From a virus, in IMG/VR virus record IMGVR_UViG_3300008450_000606, positions 1-20,422 of that record: a stretch of 20,422 nucleotides of DNA; one strand, 5' to 3'. This document shows, piece by piece, positions 5,664 through 12,025 of this stretch. Made by a program: the position numbers and the translations under genes. Positions within the stretch are counted from its first letter, which is position 1. Every line of letters begins with the position of its first letter. The notes under the pieces are model-generated. The model was not told the DNA's origin, made no database searches, and saw only the letters and a program-made list of their open reading frames with translations.

Positions 5664-6122
5664 ATGAAAATAACTAAGACAGGTTCTAAAGGAATAGAAT
5701 TGATTAAATCATTTGAAGGTTTTAGAAGTAAACCTTATAAGTGCCCTGCAGGTGTTCCAACGATTGGATATGGTGCAACGTTTTACCCTAACGGAAAGAA
5801 AGTTACCATGGCCGATACTCCTATTACAGAAGAGATGGGTACAGAACTCCTTTTAAGTATGTTGGGAAGTTTTGAAAGATATGTAGACAGCTATTGTGTA
5901 GATACAATTACTCAAAATCAATTTGATGCATTAGTGTCCTTTGTTTATAACCTAGGACCTGCTAATCTAAAGTCCTCAACGCTATTAAAAAAAGTAAACA
6001 TTAATCCCGAAGATGAAACTATTCGAGTTGAATTTATGAAATGGGTTAAAGCTGGAGGTAAAACTTTGCAGGGGTTAGTTAAAAGAAGAACAGCAGAAGC
6101 TGATTTATATTTTGCAAAATAA
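5664..6122 (+). CDS. Endolysin, GH24 lysozyme (E-C-T active site)
   Basis: A 152-residue glycoside hydrolase family 24 muramidase that cuts the MurNAc-GlcNAc bond of peptidoglycan. The active-site region reads SFEGFRSKPYKCPAGVPTIGYG. E18 is the catalytic acid. C27 occupies the position of T4 lysozyme Asp20 (same nine-residue spacing) and T33 that of Thr26, so the triad is E-C-T; Cys at this place is common in GH24 enzymes. The conserved QNQFDALVSFVYNLG helix (85-99) and the C-terminal GLVKRRTAEADLY (137-149) are present. There is no signal peptide or SAR segment, so export would depend on a holin, which fits the gene just upstream. Length is normal for the family and no truncation is seen. 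Confidence 0.93.
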   Translation: MKITKTGSKGIELIKSFEGFRSKPYKCPAGVPTIGYGATFYPNGKKVTMADTPITEEMGTELLLSMLGSFERYVDSYCVDTITQNQFDALVSFVYNLGPANLKSSTLLKKVNINPEDETIRVEFMKWVKAGGKTLQGLVKRRTAEADLYFAK

Positions 6123-6132
6123 TAGATTAATT

Positions 6133-6945
6133 ATGGTACTTAAAAGAGGAGACAACAACGAAACAGTTAAAAAGATTCAAGCGTTTTTAGGCATTGAACA
6201 AGTGGGAAATTTTGGTCCCAAAACAGAGGAAGCAGTTAAAGCATGGCAAACTAAAAACGGCTTAACGGCTGATGGTATTGTTGGGCCAGCATCTTTGGCT
6301 AAGATGGGTATTACTGTAGACAGTAAACCTGCTACTTCAACTCCACCAGCTGCTACTAAATACACAGCAGCTCAAGTAAAAACTGCAGTAACATCTAAAG
6401 GATATAAGTGGTTTGAAGGTAAAGACTTAATGCTCAACATTATAGGAGTACGCAACTCTTCTACAGGTCAAAAGGTAACTAACCTATTTGATGATCATTT
6501 AACCTTAACCTACACTATTGAAGGGGTAGAGCATTTTCATTGTTGGCCAGCAACAACAGATCCAGGAACAAAGGGTGTGATGCAATATGGCAATAAAGCA
6601 GGTGTTGCACGTCTAGTTGAAGGCCAGTACATCAATTCACACATCATGCGTTTGCATGCTGGAAAGTATGAGGCTTTGGGTCAGAATAAGCCAGTTAAGG
6701 TGTTCCGTGATCCAAACAAAGATATGGTGTATGATGAAAAATCAATCCAAGAAGGAGTGTTCGGAATCAACATTCACAAAGCTGGAGCAGATTCAACTTA
6801 TGTAGAAAACTGGTCAGAAGGATGTCAGGTATTTAAGCGTGCGAAGGATTTTGAAGAGTTTATGGCAATTTGTCGCAAAGCAAAAGCAATCCATGGAAAT
6901 TCTTTTACTTACACTCTTATAGAGTCCTTAGACGTTAAAGCGTGA
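6133..6945 (+). CDS. Peptidoglycan-binding protein with L,D-transpeptidase-like Cys motif
   Basis: A 270-residue protein from ATG 6133; a TTG start at 6112 would overlap the endolysin and is less likely. Residues about 3-60 form a PG_binding_1 domain (LKRGDNNETVKKIQAFL, FGPKTEEAVKAWQTKNGL, DGIVGPAS), which binds peptidoglycan. A Pro/Thr/Ala linker follows (about 65-80). The C-terminal domain contains GINIHKAG and, sixteen residues after that His, WSEGCQVF. The His...S-x-G-C spacing recalls the YkuD L,D-transpeptidase active site (H...SHGC), though the usual SHGCxR is altered. It is probably a second cell-wall-active lysis enzyme or a cell-wall-bound protein. It overlaps the next gene (GTGA). 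No signal peptide. Confidence 0.75.
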   Translation: MVLKRGDNNETVKKIQAFLGIEQVGNFGPKTEEAVKAWQTKNGLTADGIVGPASLAKMGITVDSKPATSTPPAATKYTAAQVKTAVTSKGYKWFEGKDLMLNIIGVRNSSTGQKVTNLFDDHLTLTYTIEGVEHFHCWPATTDPGTKGVMQYGNKAGVARLVEGQYINSHIMRLHAGKYEALGQNKPVKVFRDPNKDMVYDEKSIQEGVFGINIHKAGADSTYVENWSEGCQVFKRAKDFEEFMAICRKAKAIHGNSFTYTLIESLDVKA

Positions 6946-7358
6946 AGCTAACCCACTTACTAATCGAAATTGAGACCAAATGTCCTGCAGCAACGCAGGA
7001 CATTGATCTTAATTTGGAGAATCGTCAGAAGGCGATTGACAAGTATCACTATGGTCCTGCCAATCCAGATGAACCAGGTTCTTACTGGAAAGATGCTGCT
7101 AAAGATTGGAAGGTTAGTGAAGCCACAGCAAAGACCATGAAGTGTGGTAACTGTGCTGCTTTTGATGTTTCAGATAAAATGAGAGATTGTATGGCAAAGG
7201 GTATTCAAGGCAAGGAAAAGCATGCCGACGCTTTGGCAACAATCGAAAAAGCTGACTTAGGTTACTGCAATTTTCTCCATTTTAAGTGCGCTGGCAATCG
7301 CAGCTGCGCTGCTTGGGTAACCGGTGGAGCGTTGGATGATAAAGATCGTACACAGTAA
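6942..7358 (+). CDS. Cys-rich protein with capsid-targeting-like N-terminus
   Basis: A 138-residue protein starting at GTG 6942, overlapping the previous stop by four bases. The N-terminus MKLTHLLIEIE carries L7-I8-E9, the same [L/I]-x-E site at the same place as the three proteins at 1022-2636. Downstream are seven Cys (14, 68, 71, 83, 109, 116, 122). The conserved-looking core is KCGNCAAFDVS, then GYC, then FKC..NRSC, followed by AAWVTGG, likely binding zinc or an iron-sulfur cluster. The Cys core resembles proteins seen in T4-like cyanophages, function unknown. Its place at the end of the lysis cassette may be incidental; by its leader it would be packaged in the head. Confidence 0.7.
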   Translation: MKLTHLLIEIETKCPAATQDIDLNLENRQKAIDKYHYGPANPDEPGSYWKDAAKDWKVSEATAKTMKCGNCAAFDVSDKMRDCMAKGIQGKEKHADALATIEKADLGYCNFLHFKCAGNRSCAAWVTGGALDDKDRTQ

Positions 7359-7366
7359 TATTTATA
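7359..7366 (+). promoter_or_regulatory. TATTTATA late-promoter-like box 4
   Basis: Exact TATTTATA immediately after the TAA at 7356-7358 and ten bases before the ATG at 7377. It would drive the virion fibre-like gene, a typical late product. Confidence 0.6.
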
Positions 7367-7376
7367 CTAAAAACGC

Positions 7377-8216
7377 ATGGCAGTCATAAATAAAACCGGC
7401 ATCACAAATGGTGGTACCATACAAGCAGAACATATTACAAGAGCAATCGATGCTCTAAGTGGTGTCGGTACTGATACCCTTATAGCAACTGGATCGTTTT
7501 CTGGTTCGTTTACTGGAACAGTTACTTCTGCTTCATTTGCAACATCATCGTCGCTTTCTGTTTCTGCTTCCCTTTCGCAAACAGCCTCTGTAATATCTGT
7601 TACCGATACAACTTCTGGAACAGGACCTTATTATGTTACCTTTACAGACGGAACTACTGGTACAAGAGTTCTACGAGTCGATTCTAATACTAATGCACTT
7701 GCATTTAATGCAACAGCAAACACATTATCAACAACAGCTTCTAGAGCTAACAGTGCTCTAAGCTCTTCGTATGCCGTAACAGCATCATATGCTCTTAATG
7801 GTGGAGGTGGTACCCAAAAAGACACAACAACTCTTACATTCTTTCACGCGGAGGTTACTAATACTACTTCCGGAAGTATATTGTATATAGGTGGATTTCC
7901 TGCAGCGCCAATAACTAACGTAGCTAGGATAGGTTTAGTTGTGCCGTTTACTGGTACAGTAACTAATACACAGGTAACATCCTACGCATCTGATCCCGAA
8001 ACTGCAACAATCGATCTAGATTTAATGAAAAATAGTACTCTTGTAGACAAAATCGCTACTGCACTTGATTTAAGTGCATTTATAAGCTCCGAGTATACTA
8101 ACGATGTCGCGTATGATGTAAATGCTGGTGATGTTCTTAATATTCGAATAATACAGAATACCACAAGTAATGCTGTATGGAATGTCAATGTTGGTATCGT
8201 AATTAAACGTGATTAA
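7377..8216 (+). CDS. Ser/Thr-rich virion fibre or appendage protein
   Basis: A 279-residue protein. The N-terminus (MAVINKTGITNGGTIQAEHITRAI) resembles attachment segments of phage fibre proteins. From about 38 to 145 the sequence is dominated by short Ser/Thr/Ala/Gly repeats (GSFSGSFTGTVTSASFATSSS, then TASRANSALSSSYAVTASYAL), as in beta-structured trimeric fibres of phages of Bacteroidota. A Gly-rich break (NGGGG, 141-145) leads to a C-terminal beta-sandwich-like domain of about 130 residues ending IVIKRD, possibly the receptor- or glycan-binding head. It sits alone behind its own late-promoter-like box. Assignment as a virion surface protein rests on composition and repeat style, not on a catalytic motif. 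Confidence 0.7.
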   Translation: MAVINKTGITNGGTIQAEHITRAIDALSGVGTDTLIATGSFSGSFTGTVTSASFATSSSLSVSASLSQTASVISVTDTTSGTGPYYVTFTDGTTGTRVLRVDSNTNALAFNATANTLSTTASRANSALSSSYAVTASYALNGGGGTQKDTTTLTFFHAEVTNTTSGSILYIGGFPAAPITNVARIGLVVPFTGTVTNTQVTSYASDPETATIDLDLMKNSTLVDKIATALDLSAFISSEYTNDVAYDVNAGDVLNIRIIQNTTSNAVWNVNVGIVIKRD

Positions 8217-8257
8217 CGATCGTAGGTTATTGTTGTAATAAATTGTATATTAAAACC

Positions 8258-8473
8258 ATGTGCTATAGCAGTGATCGTTTAGATGAAATTATGTACAAAG
8301 CCTACAACCTAGGAGTGCAGGATTTAGTATTCGATAAGGTTACAGAACTTAGTACAAGTACTAAAATATACGATACACATAGCCGAGCGCAAGTTTATGA
8401 ACAAGCATTTAATCTAGTTACAAATGGAGACACAAAGCAAAGTGGAGATACTTCTCCAACCCGACCAGCTTGA
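8258..8473 (+). CDS. Hypothetical protein, 71 aa
   Basis: A soluble 71-residue protein beginning MCYSSDRLDEIMYKAYNLG. The ATG at 8258 is preferred to the TTG at 8243. The two helices (LDEIMYKAYNLGVQDLVFDKV and RAQVYEQAFNLV) look like a small helical protein of a kind often found in T4-like phages; function unknown. Its last 50 bases overlap the start of the phosphoribosyltransferase gene in another frame, which is long for this genome. The polar tail after NLVTNG looks non-conserved, so the overlap probably affects only tail residues. Confidence 0.6.
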   Translation: MCYSSDRLDEIMYKAYNLGVQDLVFDKVTELSTSTKIYDTHSRAQVYEQAFNLVTNGDTKQSGDTSPTRPA

Positions 8474-8963
8474 CGATATCGCATACGGTGTCGCAAACGC
8501 AATCAACGATCTTTACGAAGAACAAACAATTGAAGTAGAGCATGAAATAGTATTCTGTCCTATCCTTCAAGGTGCAGTTCCCTTCTTTGTAGATGTATGT
8601 AAGTACACTCTCATTGAACCGTTTGTTGATTACATTGGTATTTCATCTTATGAAGGACAAGAGCAAAAAGAGTTTAATGTATACAAAATGCCCGACGCTA
8701 ATCTGGTAAAAGGAAAGACTGTATGGCTGTTTGATGACATTGCTGATAGTGGTAAAACTTTGGAGTTTCTAAAAACAACCTTAATGTCTTTTGGTGCTAG
8801 AGAAGTAAAAACTTGCGTACTACTTAAAAAGCAATCTTGTCCTTTCCCAGTAGATGTATACGGCTATGAGCTGGAAGATGATTACTGGGTGTGGGGTTAT
8901 GGTATGGATGCACCAAACGGTCGCAGTCGCACATCTAGCATACTGTTAGGTGAAAGAAAATAA
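8424..8963 (+). CDS. Hypoxanthine-phosphoribosyltransferase-like enzyme
   Basis: A 179-residue type I phosphoribosyltransferase. Residues 43-50 (VFCPILQG) match the HPRT first-loop region, SSYEG (74-78) matches the HPRT flexible loop (SSY), VWLFDDIADSGKTL (100-113) is the PRPP-binding motif, and YGYELEDDYWVWGYGMD (146-162) corresponds to the base-binding segment near the C-terminus. In cells, HPRT converts hypoxanthine or guanine with PRPP to IMP or GMP, so this would support purine salvage for phage DNA synthesis. The ATG at 8424 overlaps the previous gene by 50 bases; a GTG at 8442 gives a start closer to the family core. A divergent phage PRTase with another base specificity is possible. 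Confidence 0.85.
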   Translation: METQSKVEILLQPDQLDDIAYGVANAINDLYEEQTIEVEHEIVFCPILQGAVPFFVDVCKYTLIEPFVDYIGISSYEGQEQKEFNVYKMPDANLVKGKTVWLFDDIADSGKTLEFLKTTLMSFGAREVKTCVLLKKQSCPFPVDVYGYELEDDYWVWGYGMDAPNGRSRTSSILLGERK

Positions 8964-9306
8964 AACACGTTCAATGTTAATTCTACTCGGACTAAGCTTA
9001 TTTGTTGTAGGACAATCCTTAGCCTGGTTCCAAGTAAATGGTCAATTTATATCTGAGTGGTGCAAGAATCATCCTATGCTAGTTTCACTTCTTGGTGTTC
9101 CAATCGGCTTAGCTTTTATGTATGGTACTGGATACCTCTATCAAGGATTTGATGGCCAAACATGGCCGGCTAGACTACTAACCTTTGCAGTTGGCATAGT
9201 AGTCTTTATTCTATGCACCAATTGGTTCTTAGGAGAACCGGTAACCTGGAAGACAGCTGTAAGCTTAGTTCTAACCTTTATAATAATTCTAATACAAATA
9301 CTATGA
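8950..9306 (+). CDS. Four-helix membrane protein, unknown function
   Basis: A 118-residue hydrophobic protein with four likely membrane helices at about 9-27, 43-64, 73-95 and 99-118, and polar turns with FQVNGQFISEW and YQGFDGQTWPARL. The pattern resembles an uncharacterised membrane protein family seen in marine T4-like phages. The start is probably GTG 8950 (14-base overlap with the preceding gene); ATG 8974 would remove the charged N-terminus (MKENKTRS) and cut close to helix 1. The C-terminus ends in the membrane (IIILIQIL) with no polar tail. It overlaps the next gene by ATGA. Confidence 0.65.
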   Translation: MKENKTRSMLILLGLSLFVVGQSLAWFQVNGQFISEWCKNHPMLVSLLGVPIGLAFMYGTGYLYQGFDGQTWPARLLTFAVGIVVFILCTNWFLGEPVTWKTAVSLVLTFIIILIQIL

Positions 9307-9497
9307 CAGTTTCTTTTTATGTTGAAGTTGATGATCTATATGTGATTGAAAAGTACATTGAAGATTATAACGAAGATGAGGATACGACTCCTATCTATTA
9401 TTCCAATACTCCATCCAGCCCTACTCAGGTAATGGCTACTTTGGATTTCTACGCATTCAATGAACTTATAGATTTAGAGTTGCTCCAAGCGCTTTGA
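9303..9497 (+). CDS. Small acidic hypothetical protein, 64 aa
   Basis: It starts at ATG 9303 in an ATGA overlap with the preceding membrane-protein gene. An upstream start at 9213 would bury a third of the gene inside its neighbour and is rejected. The 64-residue product is acidic (VEVDDLYVIEKYIEDYNEDEDTT) with a Ser/Pro turn (SNTPSSPTQ) and an amphipathic C-terminal helix. No family is recognised beyond similar short phage proteins. It is the last gene before the terminator at 9563. Confidence 0.6.
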   Translation: MTVSFYVEVDDLYVIEKYIEDYNEDEDTTPIYYSNTPSSPTQVMATLDFYAFNELIDLELLQAL

Positions 9498-9562
9498 TTT
9501 CTGAAATTAATTTACTATAGTGCTTTATCTCTCGATGTCTAACTGACGTCAACTTGTGTGTT

Positions 9563-9596
9563 AAGGATGGCTGAGGAAACTTGGCCATTCCTTTTT
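9563..9596 (+). terminator. Rho-independent terminator
   Basis: AAGGA+TGGC (9563-9571) pairs with GCCA+TCCTT (9584-9593) with one bulged T, followed by a T-run ending at 9596. It closes the unit ending at 9497; a TATTTATA box starts eight bases later. Confidence 0.7.
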
Positions 9597-9603
9597 GCTG
9601 AGA

Positions 9604-9611
9604 TATTTATA
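9604..9611 (+). promoter_or_regulatory. TATTTATA late-promoter-like box 5
   Basis: Exact TATTTATA directly after a terminator, as for box 2. The next credible start codon is at 9703, so the leader would be about 85 bases and extremely AT-rich (9612-9702). Confidence 0.6.
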
Positions 9612-9702
9612 TATAAGATTGCTGAAAAAAAATAATATCAAACTGTTGACTTTCTGGATTATTTTCCTGATATTATTAAAATATAAACTTAATTTATTTT
9701 TT

Positions 9703-10029
9703 ATGGTTGCACCAATTTTACTAAGTGTCAGTTTTATTTCAACTGCAGTATTCGCCTTTCTGTATTACAGAAGTGAAGGAGAAAGGAAGGATTTAGTTGC
9801 TAAATTCAAAACTACACGAGACTATGCGGAGAAGCTTACAAAAGCAATATCCAAACTCGAAGCGCAAAACAAAGGACACCAATTACGTATTGACTTTTTA
9901 GCTACGCAACTTTCGGCGAGTGCTAAGCCATCCGTTAATGGTACTGAGAAAGCAGTAAGTGCTAGCGAAGATAAGAAGCCGCGTAGAAGAGGTCCTCGTC
10001 GCAAAAACAATAATAACGACAATAAATGA
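9703..10029 (+). CDS. Single-span membrane/coiled-coil protein with basic tail
   Basis: A 108-residue protein from ATG 9703; an in-frame TTG at 9595 lies upstream of the promoter box and is not used. Residues 3-22 form a membrane helix (APILLSVSFISTAVFAFLYY). A coiled coil follows (about 25-70, ERKDLVAKFKTTRDYAEKLTKAISKLEAQNK), and a tail rich in Lys, Arg and Asn (KKPRRRGPRRKNNNNDNK). A membrane helix plus periplasmic coiled coil is the plan of an Rz-type inner-membrane spanin, but no outer-membrane lipoprotein partner is seen and the lysis genes lie about 3 kb away, so this is only a possibility. The arginine-rich tail could instead bind nucleic acid. It overlaps the next gene by ATGA. Confidence 0.6.
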   Translation: MVAPILLSVSFISTAVFAFLYYRSEGERKDLVAKFKTTRDYAEKLTKAISKLEAQNKGHQLRIDFLATQLSASAKPSVNGTEKAVSASEDKKPRRRGPRRKNNNNDNK

Positions 10030-10457
10030 GATGTTTCGAGCAACTAGTTAATTCTAAGTTTCTCGGACAAGCATCGGAGGAACTACGTCGCGCACAGAGG
10101 TTATTACAACGTGGTGACGTAGTTTCTCTTTTTGATCCTCCAACAATATATGCAAGCAAGGCTGATAGAAGATATATCTATGATTGTTATTTGGAGGACT
10201 TCGGATTGATGGAAGAATTGCAGGATAAAGATGATCCGGAATATGATAGTAAGGATACGATCTTCTATATTCACGATGAACCTATTCTATTCATATACAG
10301 CCGATCAAAGAGACTGATTACAGAAGCTATTAAGTACTCTTACTACGTTAACGGCGACATTCCCCTACACACAACAAAGCATACTGTGAACGGTAAAGTA
10401 TGGTTTACTACAATGATCGACACAAGAATCCCGTTTCCAGCCAGCTCTCCTAACTAG
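10026..10457 (+). CDS. Hypothetical protein, 143 aa
   Basis: A soluble protein of 143 residues translationally coupled to the previous gene (ATGA). The N-terminus is helical (FLGQASEELRRAQRLLQRGDVV). The middle is acidic and aromatic (YIYDCYLEDFGLMEELQDKDDPEYDSKDTIFYIHDEP), and the C-terminal part contains strand-like NGKVWFTTMID. No catalytic motif or known domain is recognised. A 38-base gap with an eight-T run follows it, but there is no clear stem, so I do not call a terminator. Confidence 0.6.
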   Translation: MRCFEQLVNSKFLGQASEELRRAQRLLQRGDVVSLFDPPTIYASKADRRYIYDCYLEDFGLMEELQDKDDPEYDSKDTIFYIHDEPILFIYSRSKRLITEAIKYSYYVNGDIPLHTTKHTVNGKVWFTTMIDTRIPFPASSPN

Positions 10458-10495
10458 TTTGCAGTTTTGATTTTTTTTGGCTATAGTTACGATAT

Positions 10496-10948
10496 ATGAG
10501 TACTAAAGCAAAGACAATCAAAAGATCACAAGAGACGCACACTATAGAGTGTAAATTTTGTGGTGTAGAAAAACAAGCTTCAGTAGATACTACTGGATAC
10601 ACTTGTTGGCAATGTGTGATAGAGCAGTATTGGTCCCCTATGGATGGTCCAAAGAAAAAGACCATAGGATATCCAAAGGGATGGAGATTTATGAAGGAGT
10701 TTGTGCATGAGAATGGTACAGTATACCGCAAAGGTGAAGAACAACCAGACTTGAAAGGTACATTACCGCCAACTCCAATTCAACAAAAAGAACCTAAGGT
10801 TAAGCAGAGTAAAGCTCAGAAAGCTCAGCAGAAGCAAGAAGCATTAGCTAAACTAGGAAAGTTAAAAAAAGAGTTACAGAAAGAGGCTCGAGTTACTTAT
10901 CGTAAGAAGCTTGAAACTCAAATTAAGAAGTTACAAAAACAGATTTAA
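10496..10948 (+). CDS. Zinc-ribbon protein with basic coiled-coil tail
   Basis: A 150-residue protein. C19-x-x-C22 and C37-x-x-C40 (ECKFCG ... YTCWQCV) make a four-Cys zinc-ribbon-like finger. A conserved-looking middle segment (YPKGWRFMKEFVHENGTVYRKG, then EQPDLKGTLPPT) is shared, as far as I recall, with proteins of T4-like marine phages. The last 50 residues are a lysine-rich helix or coiled coil (KAQKAQQKQEALAKLGKLKKELQKEA). A nucleic-acid or ribosome/RNA-polymerase contact is plausible but unproven. It is followed one base later by the HD-domain gene. Confidence 0.7.
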   Translation: MSTKAKTIKRSQETHTIECKFCGVEKQASVDTTGYTCWQCVIEQYWSPMDGPKKKTIGYPKGWRFMKEFVHENGTVYRKGEEQPDLKGTLPPTPIQQKEPKVKQSKAQKAQQKQEALAKLGKLKKELQKEARVTYRKKLETQIKKLQKQI

Positions 10949-10949
10949 T

Positions 10950-11714
10950 ATGAACTTATCAGCAGAACAATTGTCGGATAACTTCGAAGCGTTAATTGGA
11001 CTAATCGAAACGCATATCACGACATCTAGAAAAGATACACTCGTTAAGATGTATCGAGACCATCAAGAGCGGCTAATGCTTATGCCGGCTAGTGGCAACA
11101 TTAACTACCACAACTGCTTTCCAGGAGGATATGTAGATCACGTCATTCGAGTAGTTAATTGTGCTTTAGAATTAAAACGCGTTTGGACAAGCTTAGGTGC
11201 AGAGATCGACTTTACAGAAGAAGAGCTAGTATTTGCAGCTATCAATCACGACTTAGGAAAGATGGGTACAGAGGAGGCAGAGCAATACATTCCTAACCCT
11301 TCAGATTGGCACAGAAAGAATCAAGGAAAGATTTACACCAATAATCCTGCAAATGCCTTTATGACTGTTCCAGATAGAAGCTTAAAGCTTTTGGCGGATA
11401 GAGGTATTTCAGTAACCGATAATGAATGGTTTGGTATTAAGTTGCATGACGGAATGTATGAGGAGGCTAACAAGGCTTACTTTATAAACTATAATCCGGA
11501 TAGCGCTTTACGTACAAACTTACCATACCTACTGCATCATGCGGATATGTTAGCATCTCGCATTGAAAAGACTCTAACAGTTGCTCCAGTAGAGTCAGCA
11601 CCAAGAACAACTATTATTAAACCAACAAAGCGAGCAGCATCAATTCCAACAGATATGTCACAAGATCAGAAAGATGAGTTGATGAAGGCCTTTGGCAATC
11701 TATTTGGAGAATGA
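10950..11714 (+). CDS. HD-domain metal-dependent phosphohydrolase
   Basis: A 254-residue protein from ATG 10950. A longer frame from a TTG at 10911 overlaps the previous gene and is rejected. It has the HD superfamily metal-binding pattern: H64 in GGYVDHVIRV, H100-D101 in INHDLGKMG, H166-D167 in KLHDGMYEE, and a late HHADMLA (196-202). HD proteins hydrolyse phosphate esters such as nucleotides, cyclic dinucleotides or (p)ppGpp; the substrate cannot be read here. The spacing, with an extra HD-like pair before HHAD, suggests a two-metal site. The C-terminal 40 residues are a polar, lysine-rich extension. Similar phage proteins are annotated as metal-dependent phosphohydrolases. It overlaps the next gene by ATGA. 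Confidence 0.8.
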   Translation: MNLSAEQLSDNFEALIGLIETHITTSRKDTLVKMYRDHQERLMLMPASGNINYHNCFPGGYVDHVIRVVNCALELKRVWTSLGAEIDFTEEELVFAAINHDLGKMGTEEAEQYIPNPSDWHRKNQGKIYTNNPANAFMTVPDRSLKLLADRGISVTDNEWFGIKLHDGMYEEANKAYFINYNPDSALRTNLPYLLHHADMLASRIEKTLTVAPVESAPRTTIIKPTKRAASIPTDMSQDQKDELMKAFGNLFGE

Positions 11715-12025
11715 TATATGCAGTTATTATACTAACCATAATGGTAGCCATATTAGGCTACCTAGTCTATGCTAACTACAAGAAAGCACAACGAGCTGCA
11801 GATTACTGTGAAGCTTATGTTAGATTTATCTCTGCACTATTTTTCAAATTCAACGATACAAGAGATCGTATGAAGGAAGTGGATCGCTTAGGAGCGTTTC
11901 AAGCAGACGATGAGGTGGGTTTTATTTTTAGAGAGCTAGACGAATCAATTGAAGATTTATATGAATTTATTACAAAGTATGTCAACACAACAGAAACCGA
12001 AGAAGACAAGAAAGCCAAAGACTAA
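11711..12025 (+). CDS. Membrane-anchored hypothetical protein, 104 aa
   Basis: A 104-residue protein whose start overlaps the stop of the HD-domain gene (ATGA). One N-terminal membrane helix (residues 2-22, IYAVIILTIMVAILGYLVYA) is followed by a helical cytoplasmic part (AADYCEAYVRFISALFFKFNDTRDRMKEVDRLGAF) and the acidic ADDEVGFIFRELDESIEDLYEFI. The same pattern occurs, from recall, in a small protein found in T4-like cyanophages; its function is unknown. Its end overlaps the start of the late sigma factor gene by 47 bases, which implies translational coupling. Confidence 0.65.
   Translation: MIYAVIILTIMVAILGYLVYANYKKAQRAADYCEAYVRFISALFFKFNDTRDRMKEVDRLGAFQADDEVGFIFRELDESIEDLYEFITKYVNTTETEEDKKAKD

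Noticed and set aside
8210-8240. Terminator or operator around the ACGATCGT palindrome
   Set aside because: Only an eight-base palindrome with no U-tract and no second copy; too weak to call.
9595-9702. N-terminal extension of the membrane/coiled-coil protein from a TTG
   Set aside because: It would start inside the terminator U-tract and upstream of the promoter box; ATG 9703 gives a standard membrane protein.
10450-10479. Terminator from AACTAGTT palindrome plus an eight-T run
   Set aside because: The palindrome is short, has no loop and is separated from the T-run; no stable stem adjoins it.
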